A DNA stretch of 64,000 bases from Treponema sp. (GTDB lineage Bacteria > Spirochaetota > Spirochaetia > Treponematales > Treponemataceae): contig JAFSRD010000008.1 in assembly GCA_017446265.1 (NCBI GenBank), positions 24,175 to 88,174 on the forward strand, in the 5' to 3' direction. The position numbers were made by a program, and so were the translations under genes. Shown piece by piece: positions 45,066 through 53,454 of this stretch. A model generated the notes under the pieces. That model was not told where the DNA came from and searched no databases. It saw only the letters and a list, made by a program, of their open reading frames with translations. Every line of letters begins with the position of its first letter. Position 1 is the stretch's first letter.

Positions 45066-46646
45066 ATGAACAAAAAGTATTTGATGGCGGTAGATGCTGG
45101 AACCGGAAGCGTACGCGCGGTAATCTTTGATACAAAAGGAAAGCAAATTGAATGTGTCCAGCAAGAATGGAAACACCTTGAAGATCCAAAATATCCTGGC
45201 AGCATGAATTTTGACTGGAAAAAAAACTGGCAGTCGGCAAAACATTGCATTTCTGAAGTTATTAAAAAAGCAAGCATTGCCAACACCGACATTGCCGCCG
45301 TTTCGACAACGTGTATGCGCGAAGGCATTATCCTGTACGATAAAGCTGGAAAAGAGTTGTGGGCATGTGCAAATGTCGATGCGCGGAGCAACAATGAGGT
45401 TATCGAATTAAAAAAGATGTCGCCAACGCTTGAACACGAATTATATCTTGAATCGGGGCAGACATTTTCACTTAACGCCATTCCGCGCATCTTATGGGTA
45501 AAAAACAATCTTCCCGACATCTACGAAAATACTGCGCGCATAGGCATGTTCAACGATTGGCTCATCTATAAAATGAGCGGACATCTTGCAGTAGAACCGA
45601 GCAATGGCTCAACAAGCGGGCTTTTTTCGCTTGTTGAACGCACATGGGATAAGACGATTGCGGAACGCTGCGGATTAAGAAGCGACATTTTTCCTGACAC
45701 GCAGGAATGTGGAACGCTCGCCGCAACAGTGAGCAAAGCAGGAGAAAGAGAAACAGGATTACGCGAGGGAACACCGCTTATTGTTGGAGGGGGCGACGCA
45801 CAGCTCGGCACTATCGGTGTAGGTGTAACAGAAGCAAACAGTGCAGCTATTTTCGGTGGCACATTTTGGCAGTATGAATACAACGCAGATTCGGGAATTA
45901 TTTCAGACAGCTGCGACATTCGCGTAAATTGCCACGCGCAACAAAACTTGTGGCAGTACGAAGCGCTCGCGTTCAAACCGGGACTGCTCATGCGGTGGTA
46001 CCGTGACGGATTTTGTGAAGCAGAAAAGAGAGAAGCGGTTGCACTCGGAAAAGACGTGTACGCGCTTATGGACGAGCGGGCAGCAAACATCCCTACGGGA
46101 AGCAATGGCATGTTTTGCACTGCAAGCAACGTTATGAATTTCTCGGCATGGAGGCATGCAGCTCCAACATTCACCAACTTTGACATAGACCCTGAAAAAT
46201 TTAATAAATATACTTTTTATCGCTCAATTCTTGAAAGCACCGCGCTCGTCACATACGGGCACATGCAACTTGTAAGGGCAGCGACAGGGAACATGCCAAA
46301 TATTGTTACATTCGGCGGAGGCGCGGCAAAAAGCAAACTGTGGTCGCGGATTGTCTGCGATGCGCTCGGCATGCCGCTCCGTATTCCAGTTGTAAAAGAA
46401 GCGACTGCGCTCGGCGCGGCAATGCTTGCAGCTATCGGAACAGGCATATACAAGAGCATTGCAGAAGCGTCAGACGCAATGGTAAAAATAGAAACGACAT
46501 TAGAACCAAACATGGAGAATCATAAAAAATATATGGAGATGTATGCAATATGGCGCACCGTGTACGACGCTCAACTCTCTTTAAGCGACGCTGGTGTTAC
46601 AAACCACATGTGGGCAGCACCAGGCGTACACGAAAATAATAATTAA
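45066..46646 (+). CDS. lsrK: LsrK, AI-2 kinase (FGGY family)
   Basis: 526 residues, against 530 in E. coli. FGGY carbohydrate kinase fold: DAGTGSVRAVIFD phosphate loop, FNDWLIYKMSG, VGGGDAQLGTIG with the catalytic Asp, FGGGAAKSKLWSRIVCDALG and a C-terminal TALGAAMLA. It would phosphorylate incoming AI-2 so that it is trapped and can bind LsrR. TTAGAGG lies before the ATG. Same direction as lsrR, 83 bases apart. Confidence 0.9.
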   Translation: MNKKYLMAVDAGTGSVRAVIFDTKGKQIECVQQEWKHLEDPKYPGSMNFDWKKNWQSAKHCISEVIKKASIANTDIAAVSTTCMREGIILYDKAGKELWACANVDARSNNEVIELKKMSPTLEHELYLESGQTFSLNAIPRILWVKNNLPDIYENTARIGMFNDWLIYKMSGHLAVEPSNGSTSGLFSLVERTWDKTIAERCGLRSDIFPDTQECGTLAATVSKAGERETGLREGTPLIVGGGDAQLGTIGVGVTEANSAAIFGGTFWQYEYNADSGIISDSCDIRVNCHAQQNLWQYEALAFKPGLLMRWYRDGFCEAEKREAVALGKDVYALMDERAANIPTGSNGMFCTASNVMNFSAWRHAAPTFTNFDIDPEKFNKYTFYRSILESTALVTYGHMQLVRAATGNMPNIVTFGGGAAKSKLWSRIVCDALGMPLRIPVVKEATALGAAMLAAIGTGIYKSIAEASDAMVKIETTLEPNMENHKKYMEMYAIWRTVYDAQLSLSDAGVTNHMWAAPGVHENNN

Positions 46647-46663
46647 TCTTGGAGGAATACACA

Positions 46664-47035
46664 ATGTTCATTGTAGATGAAAAAGATTTAGAATATCGAT
46701 TTAAAGACAGCGGACCAAAATATTTGATGAAAGGACCGCGCATGAATTTTGCAATCGTACAGTTTCAAGCAGGGCAAGATTTCAAGGCTCACTACCACAA
46801 CGTGATGGAAGAGAATTTCTACATTCTTGAAGGAGAAGTAGATATTGTTGTTGACGGCGTTGTGCACCACCTCACAGAAGGTCAATTCATTCACATTGAG
46901 CCGAAAGAAGTGCATTACATTATAAACCGCTCAAATTCTGTCGTGCGCATGGCATCGTCGCTTGCGCCTTTTCAGGAAGAAGATAAAGTCGAAGTTGAGA
47001 ATCAAAAGTTTGATTCGTGCAGAGGGAACAGCTAA
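46664..47035 (+). CDS. Small cupin protein co-transcribed with lsrK
   Basis: 123 residues, a single cupin_2 barrel. The metal-site motif is AHYHNVMEENFYILEGEVDI with two His and a Glu, and the second half has HIEPKEVHYI with the last His. Cupins of this size are isomerases, epimerases or binders of small sugars. It takes the place where LsrG, which isomerises or degrades phospho-AI-2, would be expected, so a role in AI-2 breakdown is possible (inference). GGAGG lies eight bases before the ATG at 46664; it begins 17 bases after lsrK. Confidence 0.85.
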   Translation: MFIVDEKDLEYRFKDSGPKYLMKGPRMNFAIVQFQAGQDFKAHYHNVMEENFYILEGEVDIVVDGVVHHLTEGQFIHIEPKEVHYIINRSNSVVRMASSLAPFQEEDKVEVENQKFDSCRGNS

Positions 47036-47044
47036 AGCAAGGAC

Positions 47045-47105
47045 ACGGGAAACTGTTTTGCAGCAAGCGCTTAAAAACTGATTTCCGTGCTTTTCGTTGT
47101 TTTCA
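47045..47105 (+). terminator. Possible terminator of lsrR-lsrK-cupin
   Basis: ACACGGGAAA near 47047 can pair with TTTCCGTG near 47085 over a long loop, and T-rich sequence follows (CTTTTCGTTGTTTTC). The stem has one bulge and a large loop, so it is a weak call. Confidence 0.4.
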
Positions 47106-47161
47106 TCTAGCCGTTTTTTTCTTTTTTCAGTATATTTAAAAATTGAACAAGGAATATCACT

Positions 47162-48427
47162 ATGGTAAAAAAAACTGTTCCCATGACGCTGCTATGCGGC
47201 TATCTTGGAGCTGGCAAGACAACGCTTTTGAACAAAGTGCTCACAAATCAAAAAGGCTACAAAGTAGCTGTCATTGTAAATGACATTGGCGAAGTGAATG
47301 TTGACGCAAAACTCATTGCAGACGGTGCAAAGATTACAGATACGAGCAGCATCGTACCGCTCACAAATGGCTGCATTTGCTGCACGCTCAAAACGCAGCT
47401 TGCACAAAATATTGAAAACTTAATAAAGACGGAAAAGTTCGACTACATCCTCATTGAAGCAAGCGGTGTATGCGAACCACTTCCTATTGCACAAGAACTT
47501 GGAACAATTAGGAACGGCAAGCTCGACAACGTTGTAGGCATTGCTGACGCAAAACGGCTCGTCGATGAATTTTCTGGCGGCGATGCACTGCTTAAAGAAA
47601 AAACAGAAGAAGACATTGAATCGTTGCTCGTGCAGCAAATTGAGTTCTGCTCAACATTGATAATTAACAAAATTGATTTAGTGAGCGAGCAAGAGCTTAA
47701 AAAAGTGCGCGCGGTAATCAACACTATTCACCCGAACGTAAAACTCATTGAAACACAGCACGGCAATGTGCCTGTAGAAGACATCATCGGCACAAACTGC
47801 TTTGATTTTGAAACAGTGTACGCAAGCGCGGGCTGGTGCAAAGCGCTTGAAGCAGATGAAGCAGAAGATGCTCATCATAATGAGGATGGGCACAACGATG
47901 AACATGACGACAAGCACGAACACGGCAAACATGATGATGTGCACGGAAACGGACATGAGCATCACGGCGCGCATGGGCACGAGCATCACAGCGAGCACAA
48001 ACACGGCGGCGAACATCACCATCATCACAAGCACGAAGGAGATACAGGAAGCGACGAAGACGAGTACGGAATAAGCACATTCATTTACACACGGCGCAAA
48101 CCGTTCGACCGCATCAAGCTCGACTCATACGCAAATCACTGGCCAAAAAGCATTATCCGCTGCAAAGGAATCATGTGGTTTGCAGACGAGCCAGACATGG
48201 CGTGGGTATTTGAAACGAGCGGCCGCCAGATTTCCGCAGGCTATTCAGGCGCATGGCTTGCCGCGTGCCCAAAAGCGCAACAGGAAGCTACTTTGCGCGA
48301 CTATCCCGAAATGCGAAAAGACTGGGACGAAAAGCTTGGCGACAGAATAATAAAGTTGTGCATTATCGGACAAAACATGGACAAAGAAAAAATATGCCGC
48401 GAGCTTGACGAAGTGCTTGCAAATTAA
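47162..48427 (+). CDS. COG0523-family metal chaperone GTPase with long His-rich loop
   Basis: 421 residues. GTPase of the CobW/ZigA/YeiR group: GYLGAGKTTLLN Walker A, NGCICCTL (the CxCC metal site), SGVCEPLPIA, INKIDLV. Between the GTPase and C-terminal CobW_C domain is a stretch of about 65 residues (235-300) made mostly of His, Asp, Glu and Gly, which must bind many metal ions. Zinc is the likeliest, but nickel or cobalt are possible since His-rich loops also occur in hypB and cobW relatives. A -10-like TATATT and AAGGA precede the ATG. It stands alone. Confidence 0.9.
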   Translation: MVKKTVPMTLLCGYLGAGKTTLLNKVLTNQKGYKVAVIVNDIGEVNVDAKLIADGAKITDTSSIVPLTNGCICCTLKTQLAQNIENLIKTEKFDYILIEASGVCEPLPIAQELGTIRNGKLDNVVGIADAKRLVDEFSGGDALLKEKTEEDIESLLVQQIEFCSTLIINKIDLVSEQELKKVRAVINTIHPNVKLIETQHGNVPVEDIIGTNCFDFETVYASAGWCKALEADEAEDAHHNEDGHNDEHDDKHEHGKHDDVHGNGHEHHGAHGHEHHSEHKHGGEHHHHHKHEGDTGSDEDEYGISTFIYTRRKPFDRIKLDSYANHWPKSIIRCKGIMWFADEPDMAWVFETSGRQISAGYSGAWLAACPKAQQEATLRDYPEMRKDWDEKLGDRIIKLCIIGQNMDKEKICRELDEVLAN

Positions 48428-48466
48428 CGTGATGCGGTGCATATAAGCGCCTCTGCAAACAGCTGC

Positions 48467-49426
48467 CTATTTACAGTACCCTGTTAAAAAATCTACTTCA
48501 TTTGCAAGTTGTTCGCCATTCATAAATCGCGCCAAATTTTCAAGCGCAATTTTAAAAATGCGAATGAATGTTGCCGGCAAATGATGTGTTCCTGCGGCAT
48601 GCGCGGTAATCATAAGATTTTTTACGCTCCACAACTTTGAAGAAGCGGGAAGCGGTTCTGGAGTTGTTACGTCAATACCCGCCGCTTTAATGACGTGATG
48701 AGTCAGCGCATCATATAAATCATCTTGATTCACCGCGCTCCCGCGCCCCGCATTGATAAAAAACGCTGACTGTTTCATACGGGAAAACCGCATTGCATTC
48801 CATATGCCATCTGTTTCTTTTGTGCCCGGCAATATTGAGATGACAACATCTGCGCGTGGAAGAAGTGCATCAAGTTTTTCCGCTGTGTACAACTCATCAA
48901 AACACGATTCTTTTTCCGCAAACCGCCGCTTAACCCCTATCGTATATGCTCCAACACTTTTGCAAATCCGCGCAAAATATTTACCAATGTCACCTGCTCC
49001 TACAACGAGCACGCATGCGCCTTCAAGTGTTGCGACAAGCCCCTCGTCTTTCCACAAGCTGTTATTTTGATTGTCGCGGTACAAATGCAGGTTTTTCATA
49101 AGCATAAACAGCATTGCAAACATATGTTCTGCCACTGACTGACCATATGCACCTGTCGCATTTGTTAAATTTATTCCATGTGGAAGTACGCCTGACACAA
49201 GATACGCATCTGCACCGGCAGAATTAAGCTGCAACCATCTAAGATTGGGAGAACCCTTTATTAAATCTGGATTGATATTGCCAAAGATGATTTCTGCGCT
49301 TTGCGCTTGTTCCTTCGTTACCGTTTTCTGTGTGCTGAGAATTATTTCATACTGATTTTTTGCAACATCTTTGAGCAATTTTTCCTGCTCATTTGTCAAC
49401 TCCCACACACATAAAAGTTTTTTCAT
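48467..49426 (-). CDS. D-2-hydroxyacid dehydrogenase family oxidoreductase
   Basis: 319 residues. NAD-binding core VLVVGAGDIGKYFARICK, then VISILPGTKETDGIWN, FINAGRGSAVNQDDLYDAL and the catalytic region DVTTPEPLPASSKLW, ITAHAAG (catalytic His). It would reduce a 2-oxoacid or oxidise a 2-hydroxyacid; the substrate is open. The start is ATG 49426 with GAGG seven bases upstream; the frame runs open to 49537 without a ribosome site. Downstream of asnA by about 117 bases, same strand, and convergent with the COG0523 gene. Confidence 0.87.
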   Translation of the reverse strand: MKKLLCVWELTNEQEKLLKDVAKNQYEIILSTQKTVTKEQAQSAEIIFGNINPDLIKGSPNLRWLQLNSAGADAYLVSGVLPHGINLTNATGAYGQSVAEHMFAMLFMLMKNLHLYRDNQNNSLWKDEGLVATLEGACVLVVGAGDIGKYFARICKSVGAYTIGVKRRFAEKESCFDELYTAEKLDALLPRADVVISILPGTKETDGIWNAMRFSRMKQSAFFINAGRGSAVNQDDLYDALTHHVIKAAGIDVTTPEPLPASSKLWSVKNLMITAHAAGTHHLPATFIRIFKIALENLARFMNGEQLANEVDFLTGYCK

Positions 49427-49543
49427 ACTACTACCTCGCGCACAGACAATTTTTACAGGCATATGGCATTGGCTGCCGTTTACGCACACTTTTCCTGCAA
49501 TAATGATATGGCAATTTTTTGCATTATAAATAACCAAACATAT

Positions 49544-50575
49544 TTATAAAAGGACAATTCCCGCTTCTTGACAGTCTTTAATAATTTCTTCAGGCCATAT
49601 GCTCACTTGCGTTTCACCAATGTGCGCTTTTCTGAGCAAATACATGCAAAGACGAGACTGCCCAATGCCGCCTCCAAGCGTTTGCGTAAGTTCGTTATTC
49701 AACAATTTTTTATGAAAGAGCAATTTTGCGCGCTCAGTGCATTTACGCTCTTTAAGCTGCAACGCAAGCGACTCAGGTGAAACGCGAATGCCCATTGATG
49801 AAAGTTCAAACGGAGATTTTAGCACATCGTTCCACACGACAATATCTCCATTCAGTCCACGATGACCATCGCCTGTCTCTGTTATCCAGTCGTCATAGTC
49901 AGGAGCTCGTCCGTCATGGAATGCACCGTCGCTCATTTTTCCGCCGATTCCTGTAATAAAAACAGCTCCATATTTTTTTGCCACTTTCTTTTCGCGCTCA
50001 TATGGTGAAAGCGTGGGATACTCTTTTTGCAAATCATCTGCAAACAAGATAGCAATATCTTCGGGCAGTTGCGGCATGATTTTTGGATAATAATCATATA
50101 TATAAAATTCAGCGCGTTTTAGACAGCGGTAAATTTTTTTAACAATTTCGTGGAGATAAAATACTGTGCGATTCCCTTCGTCAATCGCCATTTCCCAATC
50201 CCACTGGTCTACATATAGCGAGTGAACTGCATCAAGCGTCTCATCGGGTCGAATGGCATTCATGTCTGTGTAAATGCCAAAACCGCTTTTGAGTCCAAGC
50301 TCTGTCACTTTGAGTCGCTTCCATTTTGCAAGCGACTGCACAATTTCCACACGCATGTTGCCCATTTCTTTTACAGGAAATGCAACAGGCTTTTCCACGC
50401 CGTTCAAATCATCATTGATTCCCATGCCGCTCTGCACAAAAAGCGGAGCAGTGACGCGCGTCAAATTAAGTTCGGTGGAAAGTGCTGTCTGGAAAAAATT
50501 TTTTATTAAAACGATAGCGTGCTCTGTCTCTTTTGCAGTAAGAATTGATTTATAATGCGCAGGCATGTTGTACAT
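49544..50575 (-). CDS. asnA: Aspartate-ammonia ligase
   Basis: 343 residues. Ammonia-dependent asparagine synthetase with class II synthetase-like fold: RVTAPLFVQSGMGINDDLNG, FPVKEMG, AEIVQSLAKWKR-like VEIVQSLAKWKRL, VDQWDWE and the C-terminal TLGGGIGQSRLCM. It makes asparagine from aspartate, ammonia and ATP. GAGG precedes the ATG. It lies 52 bases after apt and is probably co-transcribed with it. Confidence 0.96.
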   Translation of the reverse strand: MYNMPAHYKSILTAKETEHAIVLIKNFFQTALSTELNLTRVTAPLFVQSGMGINDDLNGVEKPVAFPVKEMGNMRVEIVQSLAKWKRLKVTELGLKSGFGIYTDMNAIRPDETLDAVHSLYVDQWDWEMAIDEGNRTVFYLHEIVKKIYRCLKRAEFYIYDYYPKIMPQLPEDIAILFADDLQKEYPTLSPYEREKKVAKKYGAVFITGIGGKMSDGAFHDGRAPDYDDWITETGDGHRGLNGDIVVWNDVLKSPFELSSMGIRVSPESLALQLKERKCTERAKLLFHKKLLNNELTQTLGGGIGQSRLCMYLLRKAHIGETQVSIWPEEIIKDCQEAGIVLL

Positions 50576-50627
50576 AAAACACCTCTAAAGCGCGGCTTGA
50601 GCCGTGAGTAATGCTATTAATTATTAT

Positions 50628-51161
50628 TCATTCACTTGCATAATTGATAAGCGTTGTAACATGAATAGGCGCAAGCAATTTTTCGTAATTGAGGAACGGA
50701 AGCCCAATGACGCCAAAAAACTCTGTAACAATGCCGCCGCCCTGCTCAATCAGACTGCGCGCTGCCTGAAGCGTACCGCCAGTAGCAATCAAATCATCGA
50801 CGACGAGATATTTTTTTCCAGCTTCAATATCTGATTTGTGCGCTTCAATTTTTGCAATGCCGTATTCAAGGGAATAGGAACAGGTGTATTTTGCACCAGG
50901 CAATTTTCCTTTTTTGCGAATAAGCACGAGCGGGATGCCTGCGCGTTCAGCAAACGGAGCTGCAAAAAGAAAGCCGCGCGACTCAACACCAGCAATTGCA
51001 TCAATACCTGCGTCTTTGTAAAGTTCTTCCATTCTGTCAATGCAGTATTTAAACACTCTTGGATTAATAAAAATACTCGTGATATCATAAAAAAGAATGC
51101 CAGGCGTTGGGAAATCTGGCACGCGACGAATAGCTCTATCGAGCAACTCTAAATCTGTCAT
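50628..51161 (-). CDS. apt: Adenine phosphoribosyltransferase
   Basis: 177 residues, standard length. PRPP loop YLVVDDLIATGGTL, ESRGFLFAAPFAERAGIPLVL and RKKGKLPG are diagnostic. It salvages adenine to AMP. The ATG at 51161 has no Shine-Dalgarno but follows a strong promoter by six bases, the clearest leaderless case in the window. Confidence 0.96.
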   Translation of the reverse strand: MTDLELLDRAIRRVPDFPTPGILFYDITSIFINPRVFKYCIDRMEELYKDAGIDAIAGVESRGFLFAAPFAERAGIPLVLIRKKGKLPGAKYTCSYSLEYGIAKIEAHKSDIEAGKKYLVVDDLIATGGTLQAARSLIEQGGGIVTEFFGVIGLPFLNYEKLLAPIHVTTLINYASE

Positions 51162-51167
51162 GTTGCC

Positions 51168-51196
51168 ATTCTACCAAAGCAATACCGCAACGTCAA
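51168..51196 (-). promoter_or_regulatory. apt promoter, leaderless
   Basis: TTGACG (51191-51196), 17 bases, TAGAAT (51168-51173) preceded by TGG (extended -10), six bases, ATG. Confidence 0.7.
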
Positions 51197-51205
51197 TACG
51201 TGTAG

Positions 51206-51234
51206 TTGCACAGAAACATTTTTTATTGTATAAT
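51206..51234 (+). promoter_or_regulatory. Promoter of the cyclase operon
   Basis: TTGCAC (51206-51211), 17 bases, perfect TATAAT (51229-51234). Leader of about 55 AT-rich bases without an obvious Shine-Dalgarno; a second -10-like TATATT lies near 51280. Confidence 0.6.
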
Positions 51235-51297
51235 AGCATGTTCTATATTGGAATGTGATATAATTTATTATAGTACCTATATTATTATGAGAATTAT

Positions 51298-53454
51298 ATG
51301 AGCAAGAAAGTGAGAGATTCAAATCATGTGCGTTTTCCGCTCGGAGTAAAGCTTGCCCTTATCATAGGGGTGCTTGTACTCGTTTCGCTTGGTACCGTCA
51401 CACTGCTCAACAGTTACTTTGTGGGACAGGATGTACGCATCACTGCGGAAAACAACAACCTTACCATAAACACACGCTCTGCAAGTACAGCGGAAAATGA
51501 GCTTGTCGCCATTCGTGCAAATGTATTCCAACTGCTCGACTTGGTAAATGCCGTCTCTGGCGGACGGACCGCAGCATTGGCGCGTCAGGCAGAGACATTT
51601 TTCTTTGAGCGCAACCAGAACATTGCAGCGGTGCTTATTGTCAATATCGGCACCGAAGATGCGGCGGGCACTGTTGACGTGCGCATGGAGAACACGCGCT
51701 TTTTCTCTTCAAACGAACTTGACATCTCTGCCATACCTACATTTCTCATGCAAAATGCCCGCCAGATTAACCGCAGCTGCACGGGCGAAACGACGGCTCT
51801 CAACGCCTCGCCATATTTTGGCATGGGCATGATGGCGTTACTTTTGCCGTACCGCGAAAATGGCAGCGAGCAGTCGTGCGTTGTTCTATTCGGCACGGAA
51901 AATCTCTCTGATATTTTAGGAACAGGTTCGGTCAACACAACGTTTATGATAAATGACAATGACGAACTGCTCGTACATCCTGACAACGAGCGCATCACAA
52001 GCGGACAAAGCATGAAAAATCATCCGCTTGTCGTCGCCATGCGCACATCAAATCAAAACAGCGAAGAGAGCCGTCAAATTCCATTCACAGAAACAGATGA
52101 AAACGGCAAACGCATACACGCGCTCGGTGCATTCCAAAAACTTGCACTCGCAGACATAGCAATGCTCACGGTCGTAGAGCTCGACACTGTGCTTGAAGGC
52201 GTTCGCGCCACGCGGCGCAACAACTTATACCTTACCGCAATCGTCTTGTTTGTTTCAATTATACTCATACTTGTGTTCACACGCTTCGGAATCTCGCGCC
52301 ACCTGCGCCGCCTTACTGAAGCGGCAGAAGAAATTAAAGCGGGCAACTTTGACACAAACCTTATCGCCATGCTCGACACCACACGGCGCGATGAAATTGG
52401 CGTACTGAATCAGAGCACAAAAGATGAGCAGGAATTCTTAAATACGTTCGCGCGCTTTACAAACAAAGGAGTTGCAAAAGCAATTGCGCGAAAAGAAATA
52501 GACTTTGAGCCGCATTTAAAAGATGTAACAATCTTTTTTAGCGACATCCGCAGTTTTACCGCAATCAGCGACGGCTTTAAAAATCGCTTTGGCGATGACT
52601 CGCCGCGCGAAATCATCAACTTTTTGAACGACTACATGAGCCGCATGGTAAACTGTGTTACGCTCAGTCACGGCACCATAGACAAGTTTGAAGGCGATGC
52701 AATCATGGCGGAATGGGGCATTTTGCGAGAGGATGACTTGAGTTTTGAGCAGTTGCCTGACGGAGACGCAAAAAAAGCGGAGCTCACGCTTCGCCACAAG
52801 CGCAATGTACAGGAAGATGCAGTAAACTGCATACGCGGCGTTATTGCCATGCGCTATGCGCTCATGCAGTACAACAAAGATGCGGCGGCATTCACAAAAG
52901 CGCACGAAGGTGAAGCACGTGCGCAGTACAAACCGATTATCAAAATAGGTTGCGGCATCAATACGGGACGGGCAACGTGCGGCATCATGGGAAGCGAAGA
53001 CAAAATGGAATACACGGCAATCGGCGACTCGGTAAACTTTGCAAGCCGCACGGAAGCGTCGAACAAAGCGTGTGGTACGGATATTCTTATCACGGAAGAT
53101 ACATACAACTTGCTCAAAAATGATTTTATCCGCTGTAAAGAAAACAACTTTACACTTTCGCACGAACATGAAAACGATGAAATCATCGTAGAGATGATTC
53201 CTGTTGCATTTGAGGTAAAAGGCAAAGGAGCACAGCATTTTTACGGTGTAGTGAATATGCCGCGCTTTGACATCGCTGCTTTTTTTAAGCCGTCAAATCC
53301 CGACTTTGCTGTTGACAACGAATGCGCACGCGCTGTCGGGGAACACGGCCCAAAGACGCTCGCCGAACTGCGTACGCTGCTCGGCATACCAACTCCAGAA
53401 TTCGACTCGGTGAACTTGAATGAAGAAGAGAATAAAGTACAGGTTAAAAAATGA
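51298..53454 (+). CDS. Membrane receptor adenylate/guanylate cyclase, class III
   Basis: 718 residues. TM1 (about 18-38), a 270-residue extracytoplasmic sensor (Cache-like), TM2 (about 308-331), HAMP (GISRHLRRLTEAAEEIKAGN) and a C-terminal class III cyclase. The cyclase has both metal Asp motifs (FFSDIRSFTAIS at about 411 and KFEGDAIMAEWG) and YTAIGDSVNFASRTEAS with the Lys and Thr pattern of adenylate rather than guanylate cyclases. It should make cAMP in response to an outside signal. A large insert (about 485-530) interrupts the cyclase core. It overlaps the next gene by 35 bases. Confidence 0.9.
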   Translation: MSKKVRDSNHVRFPLGVKLALIIGVLVLVSLGTVTLLNSYFVGQDVRITAENNNLTINTRSASTAENELVAIRANVFQLLDLVNAVSGGRTAALARQAETFFFERNQNIAAVLIVNIGTEDAAGTVDVRMENTRFFSSNELDISAIPTFLMQNARQINRSCTGETTALNASPYFGMGMMALLLPYRENGSEQSCVVLFGTENLSDILGTGSVNTTFMINDNDELLVHPDNERITSGQSMKNHPLVVAMRTSNQNSEESRQIPFTETDENGKRIHALGAFQKLALADIAMLTVVELDTVLEGVRATRRNNLYLTAIVLFVSIILILVFTRFGISRHLRRLTEAAEEIKAGNFDTNLIAMLDTTRRDEIGVLNQSTKDEQEFLNTFARFTNKGVAKAIARKEIDFEPHLKDVTIFFSDIRSFTAISDGFKNRFGDDSPREIINFLNDYMSRMVNCVTLSHGTIDKFEGDAIMAEWGILREDDLSFEQLPDGDAKKAELTLRHKRNVQEDAVNCIRGVIAMRYALMQYNKDAAAFTKAHEGEARAQYKPIIKIGCGINTGRATCGIMGSEDKMEYTAIGDSVNFASRTEASNKACGTDILITEDTYNLLKNDFIRCKENNFTLSHEHENDEIIVEMIPVAFEVKGKGAQHFYGVVNMPRFDIAAFFKPSNPDFAVDNECARAVGEHGPKTLAELRTLLGIPTPEFDSVNLNEEENKVQVKK

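Noticed and set aside
47942..48050. His-rich stretch as a tandem DNA repeat or frameshift
   Set aside because: Codons vary and the frame is intact into a normal CobW C-terminal domain.
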